This document shows positions 19,435 through 28,209 of a stretch of 32,605 bases of DNA, piece by piece. Location: positions 1 to 32,605 of the forward strand of contig SHYL01000010.1 of assembly GCA_009692825.1 (NCBI GenBank). Direction: 5' to 3'. The stretch's first letter is position 1; the number at the start of each line of letters is the position of its first letter. Under the pieces are notes generated by a model. It was given only the letters and a program-made list of their open reading frames with translations, did no database searches and was not told the origin of the DNA. This DNA is from Dehalococcoidia bacterium (GTDB lineage: Bacteria > Chloroflexota > Dehalococcoidia > SHYB01 > SHYL01). A program made the translations under genes and the position numbers.

Positions 19435-19557
19435 TCAGTCCTGCTCATGCCAGCCTCCATAAGGCTCCTTGTCGACTAGCTTTGTGACTATCTTTTCAAC
19501 AGGGGGAAGCCTGTGAGAATCCTTCGTGGATAGAAAATGTCTGCGAAGGATCGACAT
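19435..19557 (-). CDS. possible small ORF
   Basis: MSILRRHFLSTKDSHRLPPVEKIVTKLVDKEPYGGWHEQD*; no recognised family. Confidence 0.2.
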   Translation of the reverse strand: MSILRRHFLSTKDSHRLPPVEKIVTKLVDKEPYGGWHEQD

Positions 19558-19700
19558 GCTTGTTTGCCTTTCGTTTGCTTGCTATCAACAGTGTTGAGTC
19601 TCCTTCACTATATGCCCTTTCGTAACCAATACTGCAAAGTCGTATAATTCTGCCACCGCTTACAGCGATTTAAAACTATAAAAAACTACTGGAGGTTGCC

Positions 19701-20060
19701 ATGGCTGAAGAAATGGACATAAGGGAAGATGGGGAAGGTGTATTTTCAGAGGGTTCGCTTCGTAAGGAAGGCAAAGGCGTAACAGCCCAAAGCCAGCAAT
19801 TGAAGCCTGTGGGTGAAGGTGTGAGGATGGATAATTTTAGCCATCGTACTTATGGCGCGGGTGTGGCAGGCTTTGATTCTAATCTACGTCATGCAGGTGA
19901 AGGGACGCTTGAATCAGTGAACCCATCGTTGCGGACGCACGGTGCAGGCGTGTCAGGCGCTGATTCTAATCTGCGCAGCCACGGTGACGGTGTATCGAAG
20001 AGCGGCCAGCAGCTGCGAAGTTCTGGCGCTGGCACGAAAGAGGAATGGGAATCCGGTTAG
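19701..20060 (+). CDS. tandem-repeat protein, about eight 14-residue LRxxGxGV repeats
   Basis: 119 aa with GGAGG RBS: IREDGEGVFSEGS/LRKEGKGVTAQSQQ/LKPVGEGVRMDNFS/HRTYGAGVAGFDSN/LRHAGEGTLESVNPS/LRTHGAGVSGADSN/LRSHGDGVSKSGQQ/LRSSGAGTKEEWESG. Confidence 0.8.
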   Translation: MAEEMDIREDGEGVFSEGSLRKEGKGVTAQSQQLKPVGEGVRMDNFSHRTYGAGVAGFDSNLRHAGEGTLESVNPSLRTHGAGVSGADSNLRSHGDGVSKSGQQLRSSGAGTKEEWESG

Positions 20061-20095
20061 GGATAACGCTTTTCATTCCGAGCACAGATAGGAAT

Positions 20096-20320
20096 CTAAT
20101 TTCTCATTAAGTCGCCCTTCCTCCCGCTAACGTACGTCCCCTTCCACGCGAGCGCGATGTCCCGCAACCCCTCCATCACAACGTAGGTTATCGCTAGCGC
20201 CGTGCTCAGGTCCATCGCCTTCTCCGGCGATATCTGGTCCGACATAGCTTCGGCAATCGTGCTGACTATACCCAGCGCCACGAACCAGAACTTACGACTG
20301 ATCAATTTTGACATCATCAA
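20096..20320 (-). CDS. small holin-like/phage-type membrane protein
   Basis: MMMSKLISRKFWFVALGIVSTIAEAMSDQISPEKAMDLSTALAITYVVMEGLRDIALAWKG; hydrophobic segments, phage-like size and context. Confidence 0.45.
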   Translation of the reverse strand: MMMSKLISRKFWFVALGIVSTIAEAMSDQISPEKAMDLSTALAITYVVMEGLRDIALAWKGTYVSGRKGDLMRN

Positions 20321-20328
20321 CTTTTCAA

Positions 20329-20508
20329 TTATCCGCCTCCACGGTTAATTGAGTTAGCATCACAGTGACCGCCCATATGAAGTTCAGCTTGAACTCTATC
20401 GCCTTTCAACCTGATGGCATACTCCTCCATACGTACAGATAATCTGCGCACGTGGCGGTCGAGCCTGTGCCTCAGCATCTTTGGATCGTTTAATTCAGTT
20501 ATAGACAA
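20329..20508 (-). CDS. small phage-type hypothetical protein (below ORF-track cutoff)
   Basis: TTG start with GGAG upstream: MSITELNDPKMLRHRLDRHVRRLSVRMEEYAIRLKGDRVQAELHMGGHCDANSINRGGG*; immediately upstream of the holin-like ORF. Confidence 0.5.
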   Translation of the reverse strand: MSITELNDPKMLRHRLDRHVRRLSVRMEEYAIRLKGDRVQAELHMGGHCDANSINRGGG

Positions 20509-20540
20509 TTTTCTCCTTTTTATGAATGACGATGGAAATA

Positions 20541-20563
20541 AAAAACCTCCGATCTCTCGGAGG
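20541..20563 (-). terminator. rho-independent terminator of trpS
   Basis: On the minus strand CCTCCGA-GAGA-TCGGAGG-TTTTTTATT, 7-bp stem then T-tract. Confidence 0.87.
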
Positions 20564-20593
20564 CGATTTCGAATATTTAATTGAAAGTGGCGC

Positions 20594-21637
20594 TTAGCCT
20601 ATGCCCATCCTGTTTCGCACGAGTGCCGCAGTCTTTTCGGCCACTTCTGAGGCCTTACCTGCGCCTTCTTTCAAGAGCGCGTCCAGCTCAGTCGGCGACA
20701 TCATAAGCTCTGCATATCGATTTTGCAGCGGTTCCAGCGATGCCACAACGGCATCTGCTACTTTTGTCTTAAGAGCCCCGTATGTGATGCCGTTGAAGCT
20801 GTCCCATGCGGTCTCCTTCGTCGCGCCTGTCACAGCGCGGTAAATCTCGATAAGGTTCGTTACTCCGGGGCCCGCGTTTTGCACGTCCACAGCGGAGCCT
20901 GAGTCGGTCTGAGCGCGCATAATCTTGCGCTTTATCTGTTCAGGCGGGTCCAGCAGCCTGATGGCATGGCCTGGATTTGTATCTGACTTGCTCATCTTCT
21001 TCGTAGGGTCGTCTAATCCCATTATTTTTGCGCCGGCGCCGATGTGCCCTATCAACGGCCTGGGCAGTTTGAACGTTTCGCCGTAGACGCGGTTAAATCT
21101 CGTTGCTATATCGCGCGTCAGCTCCAGGTGCTGGCGCTGGTCTTCGCCCACAGGCACGAAGTCTGCCTGGTATGCGAGTATATCTGCCGCCATCAGCACC
21201 GGGTATATGTATAGGCCTGTCTGTACGCTCTCTGCTTCAGTATTACCTGATTTATCCTTGAACTGGGTCATGCGGCCCAGCCATCCCATCGGCGTGATGC
21301 AGGTCAGCATCCAGCTCAGCTCCACGTGCGCTCTTACGTGGGACTGCACGAAGATAGTGGAATGCTTGAGTTCCAGTCCCGCGGCAATGTATAGGGCTGC
21401 CAGCTGTCGAGTTTGTTCGCGTAATAGCTTCGGGTCCTGGTAAACGGTGATTGCGTGCAGGTCCACGATGCAAAAGTAGTTACGGTACTTCTCCTGGCCG
21501 AGCACCCATGGCCTCAGTGCGCCGAGGTAGTTACCCAAGTGTAAGCCGCCGGATGGCTGTATCCCGCTTAATACGACTGGTATATCTGCCATGACAGCAA
21601 TTTTATCGTGAGTAGGCTTGAATGCAATGCCACTCAT
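20594..21637 (-). CDS. trpS: tryptophanyl-tRNA synthetase
   Basis: VVLSGIQPSGGLHLGNYLGAL (HIGH-like); PVGEDQRQHLELTRDIA; KKMSKSD (KMSKS). Likely true start is the internal MADIPVVLSG. Confidence 0.95.
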   Translation of the reverse strand: MSGIAFKPTHDKIAVMADIPVVLSGIQPSGGLHLGNYLGALRPWVLGQEKYRNYFCIVDLHAITVYQDPKLLREQTRQLAALYIAAGLELKHSTIFVQSHVRAHVELSWMLTCITPMGWLGRMTQFKDKSGNTEAESVQTGLYIYPVLMAADILAYQADFVPVGEDQRQHLELTRDIATRFNRVYGETFKLPRPLIGHIGAGAKIMGLDDPTKKMSKSDTNPGHAIRLLDPPEQIKRKIMRAQTDSGSAVDVQNAGPGVTNLIEIYRAVTGATKETAWDSFNGITYGALKTKVADAVVASLEPLQNRYAELMMSPTELDALLKEGAGKASEVAEKTAALVRNRMGIG

Positions 21638-21692
21638 GTTAAGGTGTGCGCCTGTCCAGCTTGTACAACTCTAATACTAGAAATTGGCGTGC

Positions 21693-21911
21693 TTACTCAT
21701 CTTTTGCGCTGACTATCAGGCTTTCGAGCCATATGCGCTTGGCATTTGGCTCATCGCTCGAGTTGTCGGCCTGCATAACGAACGTCTTATCGATCGCGCG
21801 CAGCACTGCTTTTGGCGGCGCAGCCATCTGTTTGACTCTGTCCAGCCGAGTATCAAATGGGCGTCGCGCCTCAGCCACCAGTGCCTTCACAGGTTCCGCC
21901 AGCGCTTTCAC
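21693..21911 (-). CDS. hypothetical, translationally coupled to the prohead protease
   Basis: GTG start overlaps the protease stop as GTGA; VKALAEPVKALVAEARRPFDTRLDRVKQMAAPPKAVLRAIDKTFVMQ. Confidence 0.5.
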   Translation of the reverse strand: MKALAEPVKALVAEARRPFDTRLDRVKQMAAPPKAVLRAIDKTFVMQADNSSDEPNAKRIWLESLIVSAKDE

Positions 21912-22579
21912 GAGCTCACCTTGGGCGATTTTGGAGACTCTCGCTGGGCCTCAGTTGCCGCTATTATTCTGCCCATGTGAAATAGGTCTCGTTTGTCTAG
22001 GTTCTCGGATGCTATCTCTGCCAGGCGTCTTCCCACCCGCGCCCACTCTGAACGGCTGTATCTGCCCTTATATCGTGAGTCCCTTTCGTTAAACGCCCGT
22101 AATAGCGCCTCAGCGTTACCGTCATCAGCCGCTTTAACAAGTAGAAACCTGGCGTTCTCGTTTGCAAGGTGGTCTACTAGCGAAACTTCTACGATGCTTC
22201 CCCCAATGATTCGACCGCATGGCGCTCCGGAATCGCTTCTTATTACGGGGTTCTTAATGCCTATGCTAAAGCCCTTGTATACGCTGGCCTTTACCTTTTC
22301 CCAGGCGCCGCTATCGATGATACGGGCCTCTAAGTAGAATCCATCGTCTTTTTCTTCAAATTCCTGTCCAACGCCTGCGGCAAGCGAGTGATGCATTTTT
22401 CGTATGTTCCCCCACCGCTTGAACCATTGCGGGACCTCTCTCCTCAGCCATCCGCGGTCCGCGATTTGTCCGTCTAGGTCTGGCGAATCGTCCGCGACCT
22501 TGCCATAGACGATGTGCTGGTCATCGTCAAACTTCACGATCTCTGCGAATAAAGCTTTGCTGTCAGTTTTAGTAATCAT
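21908..22579 (-). CDS. HK97-type phage prohead protease
   Basis: FDDDQHIVYGKVADDSPDLDGQIADRGWLRREVPQWFKRWGNIRKMHHSLAAGVGQEFEEKDDGFYLEARIIDSGAWEKVKASVYKGFSIGIKNP...IVEVSLVDHLANENARFLLVKA. Likely start MITKTDS at 22579. Confidence 0.72.
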   Translation of the reverse strand: MITKTDSKALFAEIVKFDDDQHIVYGKVADDSPDLDGQIADRGWLRREVPQWFKRWGNIRKMHHSLAAGVGQEFEEKDDGFYLEARIIDSGAWEKVKASVYKGFSIGIKNPVIRSDSGAPCGRIIGGSIVEVSLVDHLANENARFLLVKAADDGNAEALLRAFNERDSRYKGRYSRSEWARVGRRLAEIASENLDKRDLFHMGRIIAATEAQRESPKSPKVSS

Positions 22580-22646
22580 TGGGCCATTCCTGTATTTACT
22601 TCGATTTCCGAAATATTTATGGTATATTTGTTGAAATTCTTTTTGA

Positions 22647-23966
22647 GTGACTGTTTGCGTGAGATCTGGTATAACTAAACCTCCCGGTAAAGACGACCCT
22701 TCCGAAAATAGCGGCCCCACCGATGCCAAGAGTTCAGCCCCCGAAAACATAAAAGGACTTGCATCCTTACAGTTTGAGGGTTTTCGCCTGCTTTTTTGGA
22801 GCACCCCATTCGGCAACATTGGGAACTCCATGCGAACGATTGTCAACGCATGGCAGATATACGAAATCACCGGGTCGTCTGCCCAGTTGGGTCTTGCCTT
22901 CTTGTTTCAAGGTATACCGGGTATCTTCTTTTCGGTCTTCGGCGGCACGCTTGCTGACATGTTCGACAGGCGGAAAATTATCAACATCAGCCAGGGATAT
23001 CAGATTCTCTCTGGCGTCGCGCTTGGGTTTCTCACGTTGTCGGGCCATATTCACGTTTGGCATATCTACGTGATGACATTCTTGTCGTCCTCTATAGGCA
23101 GTGCGGCAGGCCCCGCACGCCGCGCTCTTATTACTAACCTTGTGCCGAGATCCCATCTGCTTAACGCCACTACCCTGCAGACGTCTGTACAGCAGGCTAC
23201 ACAGATTGCAGGCCCAACCCTGGCAGGATTCATCCTTGCAGGTTTTGGCCCCGCTCCCGCCTACTTCATAAACGCTTTATGCATAATCCCTGGCTACTAC
23301 GCCATCATGCTGTTGAAAGATAGACTGGTCCAGAAGGATTCAGGCAAAAAAGAGAAAGTAAAACTGAACCTCAGCTCTATTTTTGGTGGGCTTGTTTTTG
23401 CATGGCAAAGCCAGGTACTTCTATTTATCCTTCTGATGGATACGGTTACTAATGTGCTGGGCTACTACCAGTACATGATGCCCGTAATAGCTAAAGATAT
23501 CCTCAATGCTGGCCCTATTGGGCTTGGTATCCTTCTATCAGCTACACCGTTTGGTTCTTTCTTTGGTTATGCACTGATACTGGCTCTTGGGAACCTTAAG
23601 AGAAAAGGATTGGTGATGGTGATAACCGTTATCGTATACAACATATTCCTGTTTGCTTTTGCCCAGTCCAGGGTGTTTTGGCTGTCGCTTCTGATCTTGG
23701 GGGCTATGGGCGCTGTTGATGCGTTCAGCCGTGCGATTAGGAACACGTTGTTGCAGCTTATGGCGCCTGACGAGAAGCGTGGAAGAGTGGTCGCCTTGAG
23801 CCAGATATTTGCTGGAGGCGGCAACTCTATGGGCGGTGCCTATCTTGGGTTCATGTCGGAAGCCATAGGCATCCAGAAGGCTCTTGCAGTTGGAGCCGTC
23901 ATATCTGCAGGGTTTGCCGTTAGCGTTGGCGCTTTCGTCAAGCGCGTACGCAAGTTCGACGTATAA
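22647..23966 (+). CDS. MFS transporter (EntS/MFS_3-like exporter)
   Basis: FGGTLADMFDRRKIINISQG; TQIAGPTLAGFILAGFGPAPAYFINAL; about 12 TM segments. Confidence 0.88.
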   Translation: MTVCVRSGITKPPGKDDPSENSGPTDAKSSAPENIKGLASLQFEGFRLLFWSTPFGNIGNSMRTIVNAWQIYEITGSSAQLGLAFLFQGIPGIFFSVFGGTLADMFDRRKIINISQGYQILSGVALGFLTLSGHIHVWHIYVMTFLSSSIGSAAGPARRALITNLVPRSHLLNATTLQTSVQQATQIAGPTLAGFILAGFGPAPAYFINALCIIPGYYAIMLLKDRLVQKDSGKKEKVKLNLSSIFGGLVFAWQSQVLLFILLMDTVTNVLGYYQYMMPVIAKDILNAGPIGLGILLSATPFGSFFGYALILALGNLKRKGLVMVITVIVYNIFLFAFAQSRVFWLSLLILGAMGAVDAFSRAIRNTLLQLMAPDEKRGRVVALSQIFAGGGNSMGGAYLGFMSEAIGIQKALAVGAVISAGFAVSVGAFVKRVRKFDV

Positions 23967-24053
23967 CCAAATCCACCACATCCCCTCCCTGATGGCTTGA
24001 CATTGCCTAATCTCATCTCCTATCGTTACGCTACCAAATTTTGGAGGTAATCA

Positions 24054-25823
24054 ATGAGACTCCGTGTAGGTTTGTTACTTTTTACCCTTTTATCGGCGTT
24101 TATTATTGTGAGTTGTGGTGGCGGAGAAGAAGCTACACCGGCTGCAACTGCAACGACTAAGCCAGCCGCGACCACCACTTCGACCCAACCCACCGCGACA
24201 GCTTCAGCTCAATCGGTGATTCCAACCCCTGCCGTGGTTGGAGCCACAGGTACTATTTTCGATAAAGCTGAAATAGGAAAGTATGAGCTCGCTAATGTTA
24301 AGTATGGGGGTGTTTGGAGAGAGCAGCAGGTTAACACCCTCGGTTCTCTGGACCCCAAGCTTTCCACAGGCACTCCTATCTCGCTCTACACTCTGTTCGC
24401 TGCCGATAAGCTCGTAGGCCGCGAGCCAAACCCCGACGATATCCTCTCCAAGCTTGCTCCCGGCCTCGCTGAAAGCTGGAGCATCTCTGATGATCTGAAG
24501 AGGTACACGTTCAAAATTCGCAAAGGTGTTAAATGGCACAACATTGCCCCGGTCAACGGCCGTGAACTGACCGTCGATGATGTGGTGTACACCATCAACC
24601 GATATAAAGAAAAGGACTCAGTTTACGTATCCACCTATTCCAACATAGAGTCCGTAACGGCTCCGGACAGCAGCACAGTAGTGCTTAATCTGAAAGAGCC
24701 CAGCGCATGGGCTGCCAACGACCTGTTCGGAAACTCTGAAGTAATAGTTCCACCTGAGTTAGTTGCCGCCAATAACGGCACAATACCTGGTGTCATCATT
24801 GGCACGGGTCCATACATCCTTAAGGACTTCAAGTTCAGGATTGGCGCTAGCTATGTAAGGAACCCAAACTACTGGCAGAAGGATATTAAAGGCAACGTAC
24901 TGCCTTATCTGGACGCTGTCGAAATAATCATCATGTCAGAGCCTGGCACCATTCTTGCCGCGATGCGTACTGGTCAGCTGGATAGAGCCAGCCTCAGACC
25001 CGGACCGATCCTGAACCTAAGCAAGTCTACTAGCGACTTCCGTGTGTTTATCAATGCATTTGCCGCCAGTGACGGCCTAGCTTTTAATACTAAGAAGGCT
25101 CCGTGGAATGATGTAAGAGTACGCAGGGCCTTCAACATGTCCATTGATAAGAATAAAGTCAGTCAAGTGCTCAACGAATCGAAATGGGTTTTTAACGGCC
25201 CAATGCCCTGGTCGATCGTCTCTGACGAACCATTCACGTTCGATAAGCTCGGCCCCTACTATAAGTACGATCCCGAAGCTGCCAAGAAACTTCTGATCGA
25301 AGCAGGCTATCCAGACGGCAAGTTCAAGCTGGCGGGTGCGAAATTAGAGTACGGTCAGCCGAGCTATACGGCGATATCCCAGGTTCTCCAGGATTCACTG
25401 AAGGCTAACGGTATCGAAATCGAGCTTGGCCCTCTGGACAATAGTGCTTACCAGCAAAAATGGTTCTTCCGCACGTACGATAATCTGACGCTTAACCACT
25501 GGATAGCGCCCGACTACACGCTGAACTGGTTTGCCCAGATCAAGTTCAGCACAGCAGGTGCCCAGAACATTTCCTTAATAGATGACCCCGCTGTTAATGA
25601 AACGATCAGGAACATCAAATTGACCACAGACCCTGCGAAGCTGAAGCAGCTTGGCAAGAGTCTGTGGGACTTTGATACGCTTGGTTCATACACCGTCTGG
25701 GTAGGAGCCTCACAGGCCTATACGCCAACTAGTTCTCGCTCGCGTAACGTGCTTCTCAGGACTGGCGCTGGTGGTGTCCGAATCTTCCCGTGGCTCGCTG
25801 ATGCTCCACGGACCTCTCCATAA
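24054..25823 (+). CDS. ABC transporter substrate-binding lipoprotein (SBP_bac_5, peptide-binding type)
   Basis: Lipobox IIVSCGGG; LAPGLAESWSISDDLKRYTFKIRKGVKWHN...VDDVVYTINRYKEKDS; DVRVRRAFNMSIDKNKV; AAKKLLIEAGYPDGKFKL. Confidence 0.92.
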   Translation: MRLRVGLLLFTLLSAFIIVSCGGGEEATPAATATTKPAATTTSTQPTATASAQSVIPTPAVVGATGTIFDKAEIGKYELANVKYGGVWREQQVNTLGSLDPKLSTGTPISLYTLFAADKLVGREPNPDDILSKLAPGLAESWSISDDLKRYTFKIRKGVKWHNIAPVNGRELTVDDVVYTINRYKEKDSVYVSTYSNIESVTAPDSSTVVLNLKEPSAWAANDLFGNSEVIVPPELVAANNGTIPGVIIGTGPYILKDFKFRIGASYVRNPNYWQKDIKGNVLPYLDAVEIIIMSEPGTILAAMRTGQLDRASLRPGPILNLSKSTSDFRVFINAFAASDGLAFNTKKAPWNDVRVRRAFNMSIDKNKVSQVLNESKWVFNGPMPWSIVSDEPFTFDKLGPYYKYDPEAAKKLLIEAGYPDGKFKLAGAKLEYGQPSYTAISQVLQDSLKANGIEIELGPLDNSAYQQKWFFRTYDNLTLNHWIAPDYTLNWFAQIKFSTAGAQNISLIDDPAVNETIRNIKLTTDPAKLKQLGKSLWDFDTLGSYTVWVGASQAYTPTSSRSRNVLLRTGAGGVRIFPWLADAPRTSP

Positions 25824-25848
25824 AAGTAAACTAGCGATGTAGTAGATA

Positions 25849-25880
25849 GGCGGGCCACGAACGGCCCGCCGTATCTCTTT
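25849..25880 (+). terminator. rho-independent terminator
   Basis: GGCGGGCC-ACGAAC-GGCCCGCC-GTATCTCTTTT, 8-bp GC stem. Confidence 0.8.
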
Positions 25881-25925
25881 TCCCGTACGTGCTAATATCT
25901 CTTACTCGCTAGAGCAGGAGATATT

Positions 25926-26627
25926 GTGAAACTTCCTGAAAAACCGCAGAGATTCCACGCCGTGATTTTCGATCTCGACGATACTCTGCTTGATTCGTTC
26001 CTACTCAGATTAGGCGCTTTGAAACGCACCCTAGCTCAGGCAGACATTAGCACACCTACTGCGCTATCTGTATTTACAGACCTTAAAGGCACATCTTTAG
26101 AGGCATCTCTTGATAAGCTTGAAGTCAATTTAGGTAAATCGCTCGGCCTATACAAACGCTATTTAGACGATATGTTTTCTCACTGGTTGAAAGAGCCGCA
26201 ATCCGTATCCTTGTTCCCCGGCGTTAAGGAGATGCTTGTTAGCCTGCGCGCTGACGGGATTAACCTTGCGGTTGTTACCCAGAAGAGGCGATCCTTTCAG
26301 TTCAATGGCATGCAGGCTGGAGCCTATTCCGAGCTCAAAGAGCTCAGAGTTGCCGATATGTTTGTTACCGTGATAGGCAATGACGATGTGATCAAACCCA
26401 AGCCTGACCCGGAGGCTATATTGCTTGCGTTAAGCAGGCTGTACACAGCATCCGCTGAGACGCTCGTAGTAGGCGATACTTACGGAGATATCATTGCTGG
26501 CAACTCTGCCGGGTGCACTACCTGCCTTGCGACCTGGGGAAGGCTGCCATCTCAGACCGAGCCGGTTCCATCTAACTTCACAGCTAAATCTCCTGCTGAT
26601 GTTATTAAATTAGTCCGTCCTTCTTAG
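25926..26627 (+). CDS. HAD-superfamily hydrolase (phosphatase-like)
   Basis: AVIFDLDDTLLDSF; VVTQKRR; KPKPDPEAILLAL; LVVGDTYGDIIAGNSAG. Confidence 0.88.
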   Translation: MKLPEKPQRFHAVIFDLDDTLLDSFLLRLGALKRTLAQADISTPTALSVFTDLKGTSLEASLDKLEVNLGKSLGLYKRYLDDMFSHWLKEPQSVSLFPGVKEMLVSLRADGINLAVVTQKRRSFQFNGMQAGAYSELKELRVADMFVTVIGNDDVIKPKPDPEAILLALSRLYTASAETLVVGDTYGDIIAGNSAGCTTCLATWGRLPSQTEPVPSNFTAKSPADVIKLVRPS

Positions 26628-26628
26628 C

Positions 26629-26868
26629 CTAATTTCCTAAATCTCTCACCGCAACCACGTTCCCGCCTGCTATCACGTAAGGCGTATCGCCACCTTCGTA
26701 CGGAGGGTCACCATGCCTGGCGCGTATCTCGTTTATCGTCTTCACGCCGGTCGTCAGCCACAATCGTTCTACTTCAGCGTCCGCCTTCTGTTCCTCCGTC
26801 TTGCCGCCTACGAACCTGAAGCATAGCTCAGGCATACCGAAGTCTTTTGCGATAACATTGTCCTGCAT
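26629..26868 (-). pseudogene. phage portal protein, C-terminal fragment
   Basis: MQDNVIAKDFGMPELCFRFVGGKTEEQKADAEVERLWLTTGVKTINEIRARHGDPPYEGGDTPYVIAGGNVVAVRDLGN: typical portal C-terminus; the rest of the protein is absent. Confidence 0.6.
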
Positions 26869-26870
26869 CT

Positions 26871-27869
26871 TTGCGAAGCCGGCTCCGCCTAGTCCCAGGC
26901 GCCGGACTCTTCACCGCTGATACCGAGGCGGCTGCTTACGCCAATACCGTAAAGGTAAGCGTAACGCAGGGCGCAATCACCAAGACTGGCACCGCGTCAG
27001 TAATTGTGATACCGGGTCCGCTGGACCACATGGTCCTTTCTCCGGCGACCTTTACGCTAGCAGCCGGTGCGACCCAGCAGTATTCATCGCAGGGATATGA
27101 CGCTCACAACAACGCCACATCGGGACTCACTTATGCTGGCTCGGTTGTAAATGGCTGCGGAACGATATCTACCGATGGTGTTTTCACCGCTGGTCAGGTT
27201 GCCGGCACTTTCGCCAACACGCTTAAAGTGACCGCGAACCAGGACACAATCACCAAGGAAGCCACCGCTTCAGTGACTGTTACTGCTGCGACTGCTACAC
27301 CAACGCCGACACCCGCTTCGGGTACGCCAACTCCCACTTCGACTCCCGGTAACAATGGCAACGACAATGACCACACAGGTCTGCACGCGATGCTGTGGAA
27401 GTGGTTTGCCCATCGGCTCGGTTTACGTGACGTCAGCAGTATCGACCACACCGTAACCGACAAGGACGGCACGCAGCACAAGGTGCAGGTCGACTCTGAC
27501 GTTATCGCGACTATCAACGGTCAGACCTTCACCGTCACGCTGAAAGGTGAGACCACTACCAAGAGCTTTACGATTGACGCTGACACCAAGTTCATGCCGG
27601 TGGCTCGTGAAGGCAAAAAAGGACTTGCAGGCTTCCAGCTCAGTGATGAAGTGGTAGTCACAACCATGGATAGCAAAGTCTCATTAGTTCAACTGGTTCA
27701 CAGGCCCAAGCCTACCGTTGATGAAAAGCGGACCAAGCTGGAAACAAAATTACAGGCCCAATTGGACAAACATGAAGAAAAAGGCTTAAAGCTTAAGGCT
27801 AATATCCAGACCAAGCTCGATAAGTTTGACGCTAAGCATGAGCACAATGGCGATGGTAACGACGACTAA
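26871..27869 (+). pseudogene. 5'-truncated secreted protein: Ig-like repeats, TP-rich linker, DUF5666-like domain, coiled tail
   Basis: Starts mid-repeat (GAGLFTADTEAAAYANTVKVSVTQGAITKTGTASV); next repeat TISTDGVFTAGQVAGTFANTLKVTANQDTITKEATASV; linker TPTPTPASGTPTPTSTPGNNGNDND; FTIDADTKFMPVA. No signal peptide. Confidence 0.6.
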
Positions 27870-27892
27870 GTAAAGATTCCTACCTTATAAAA

Positions 27893-27920
27893 AGCCCCCG
27901 ACTTTCCCCGGGGGTTTTTT
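27893..27920 (+). terminator. rho-independent terminator
   Basis: CCCCCG-actttccc-CGGGGG-TTTTTT. Confidence 0.88.
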
Positions 27921-28081
27921 CTTATTCTTTTTTCAGTTCGCCCTGTATCCTAACCCCGTATCCTCGGGAAGGATCGATTACTAAATCAATACCCTGTTAA
28001 TCCCTGACTGGCCTCCCCGCTTTATAAGAACATGTGTACGAGATTAATAATACTCAGGCGTGAGAACCGATGGCAAGGCTT

Positions 28082-28117
28082 AAAATGTTCAAAAACACCA
28101 TTCTTTTTAGACATTTT
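28082..28117. other. AT-rich inverted repeat upstream of prfA
   Basis: AAAATGT-tc-AAAAA-caccattc-TTTTT-ag-ACATTTT; plus GTAGCT-CATA-AGCTAC at 28147-28162. Confidence 0.4.
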
Positions 28118-28209
28118 GTCCAGACAACGCTCATAGATATGGTACCGTAGCTCATAAGCTACAATTTACTCGTACGTATGCGTATAATCCCAACGTTAAT
28201 AATGAACCT

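Noticed and set aside
22580-22870. N-terminal extension of the prohead protease ORF to 320 aa
   Set aside because: Overlaps the 5' part of the conserved MFS gene on the plus strand; MITKTDS at 22579 is a better start.
28183-28188. Perfect TATAAT upstream of prfA
   Set aside because: No convincing -35 at 16-18 bp spacing and only about 21 bp from the ATG; not called as a promoter.
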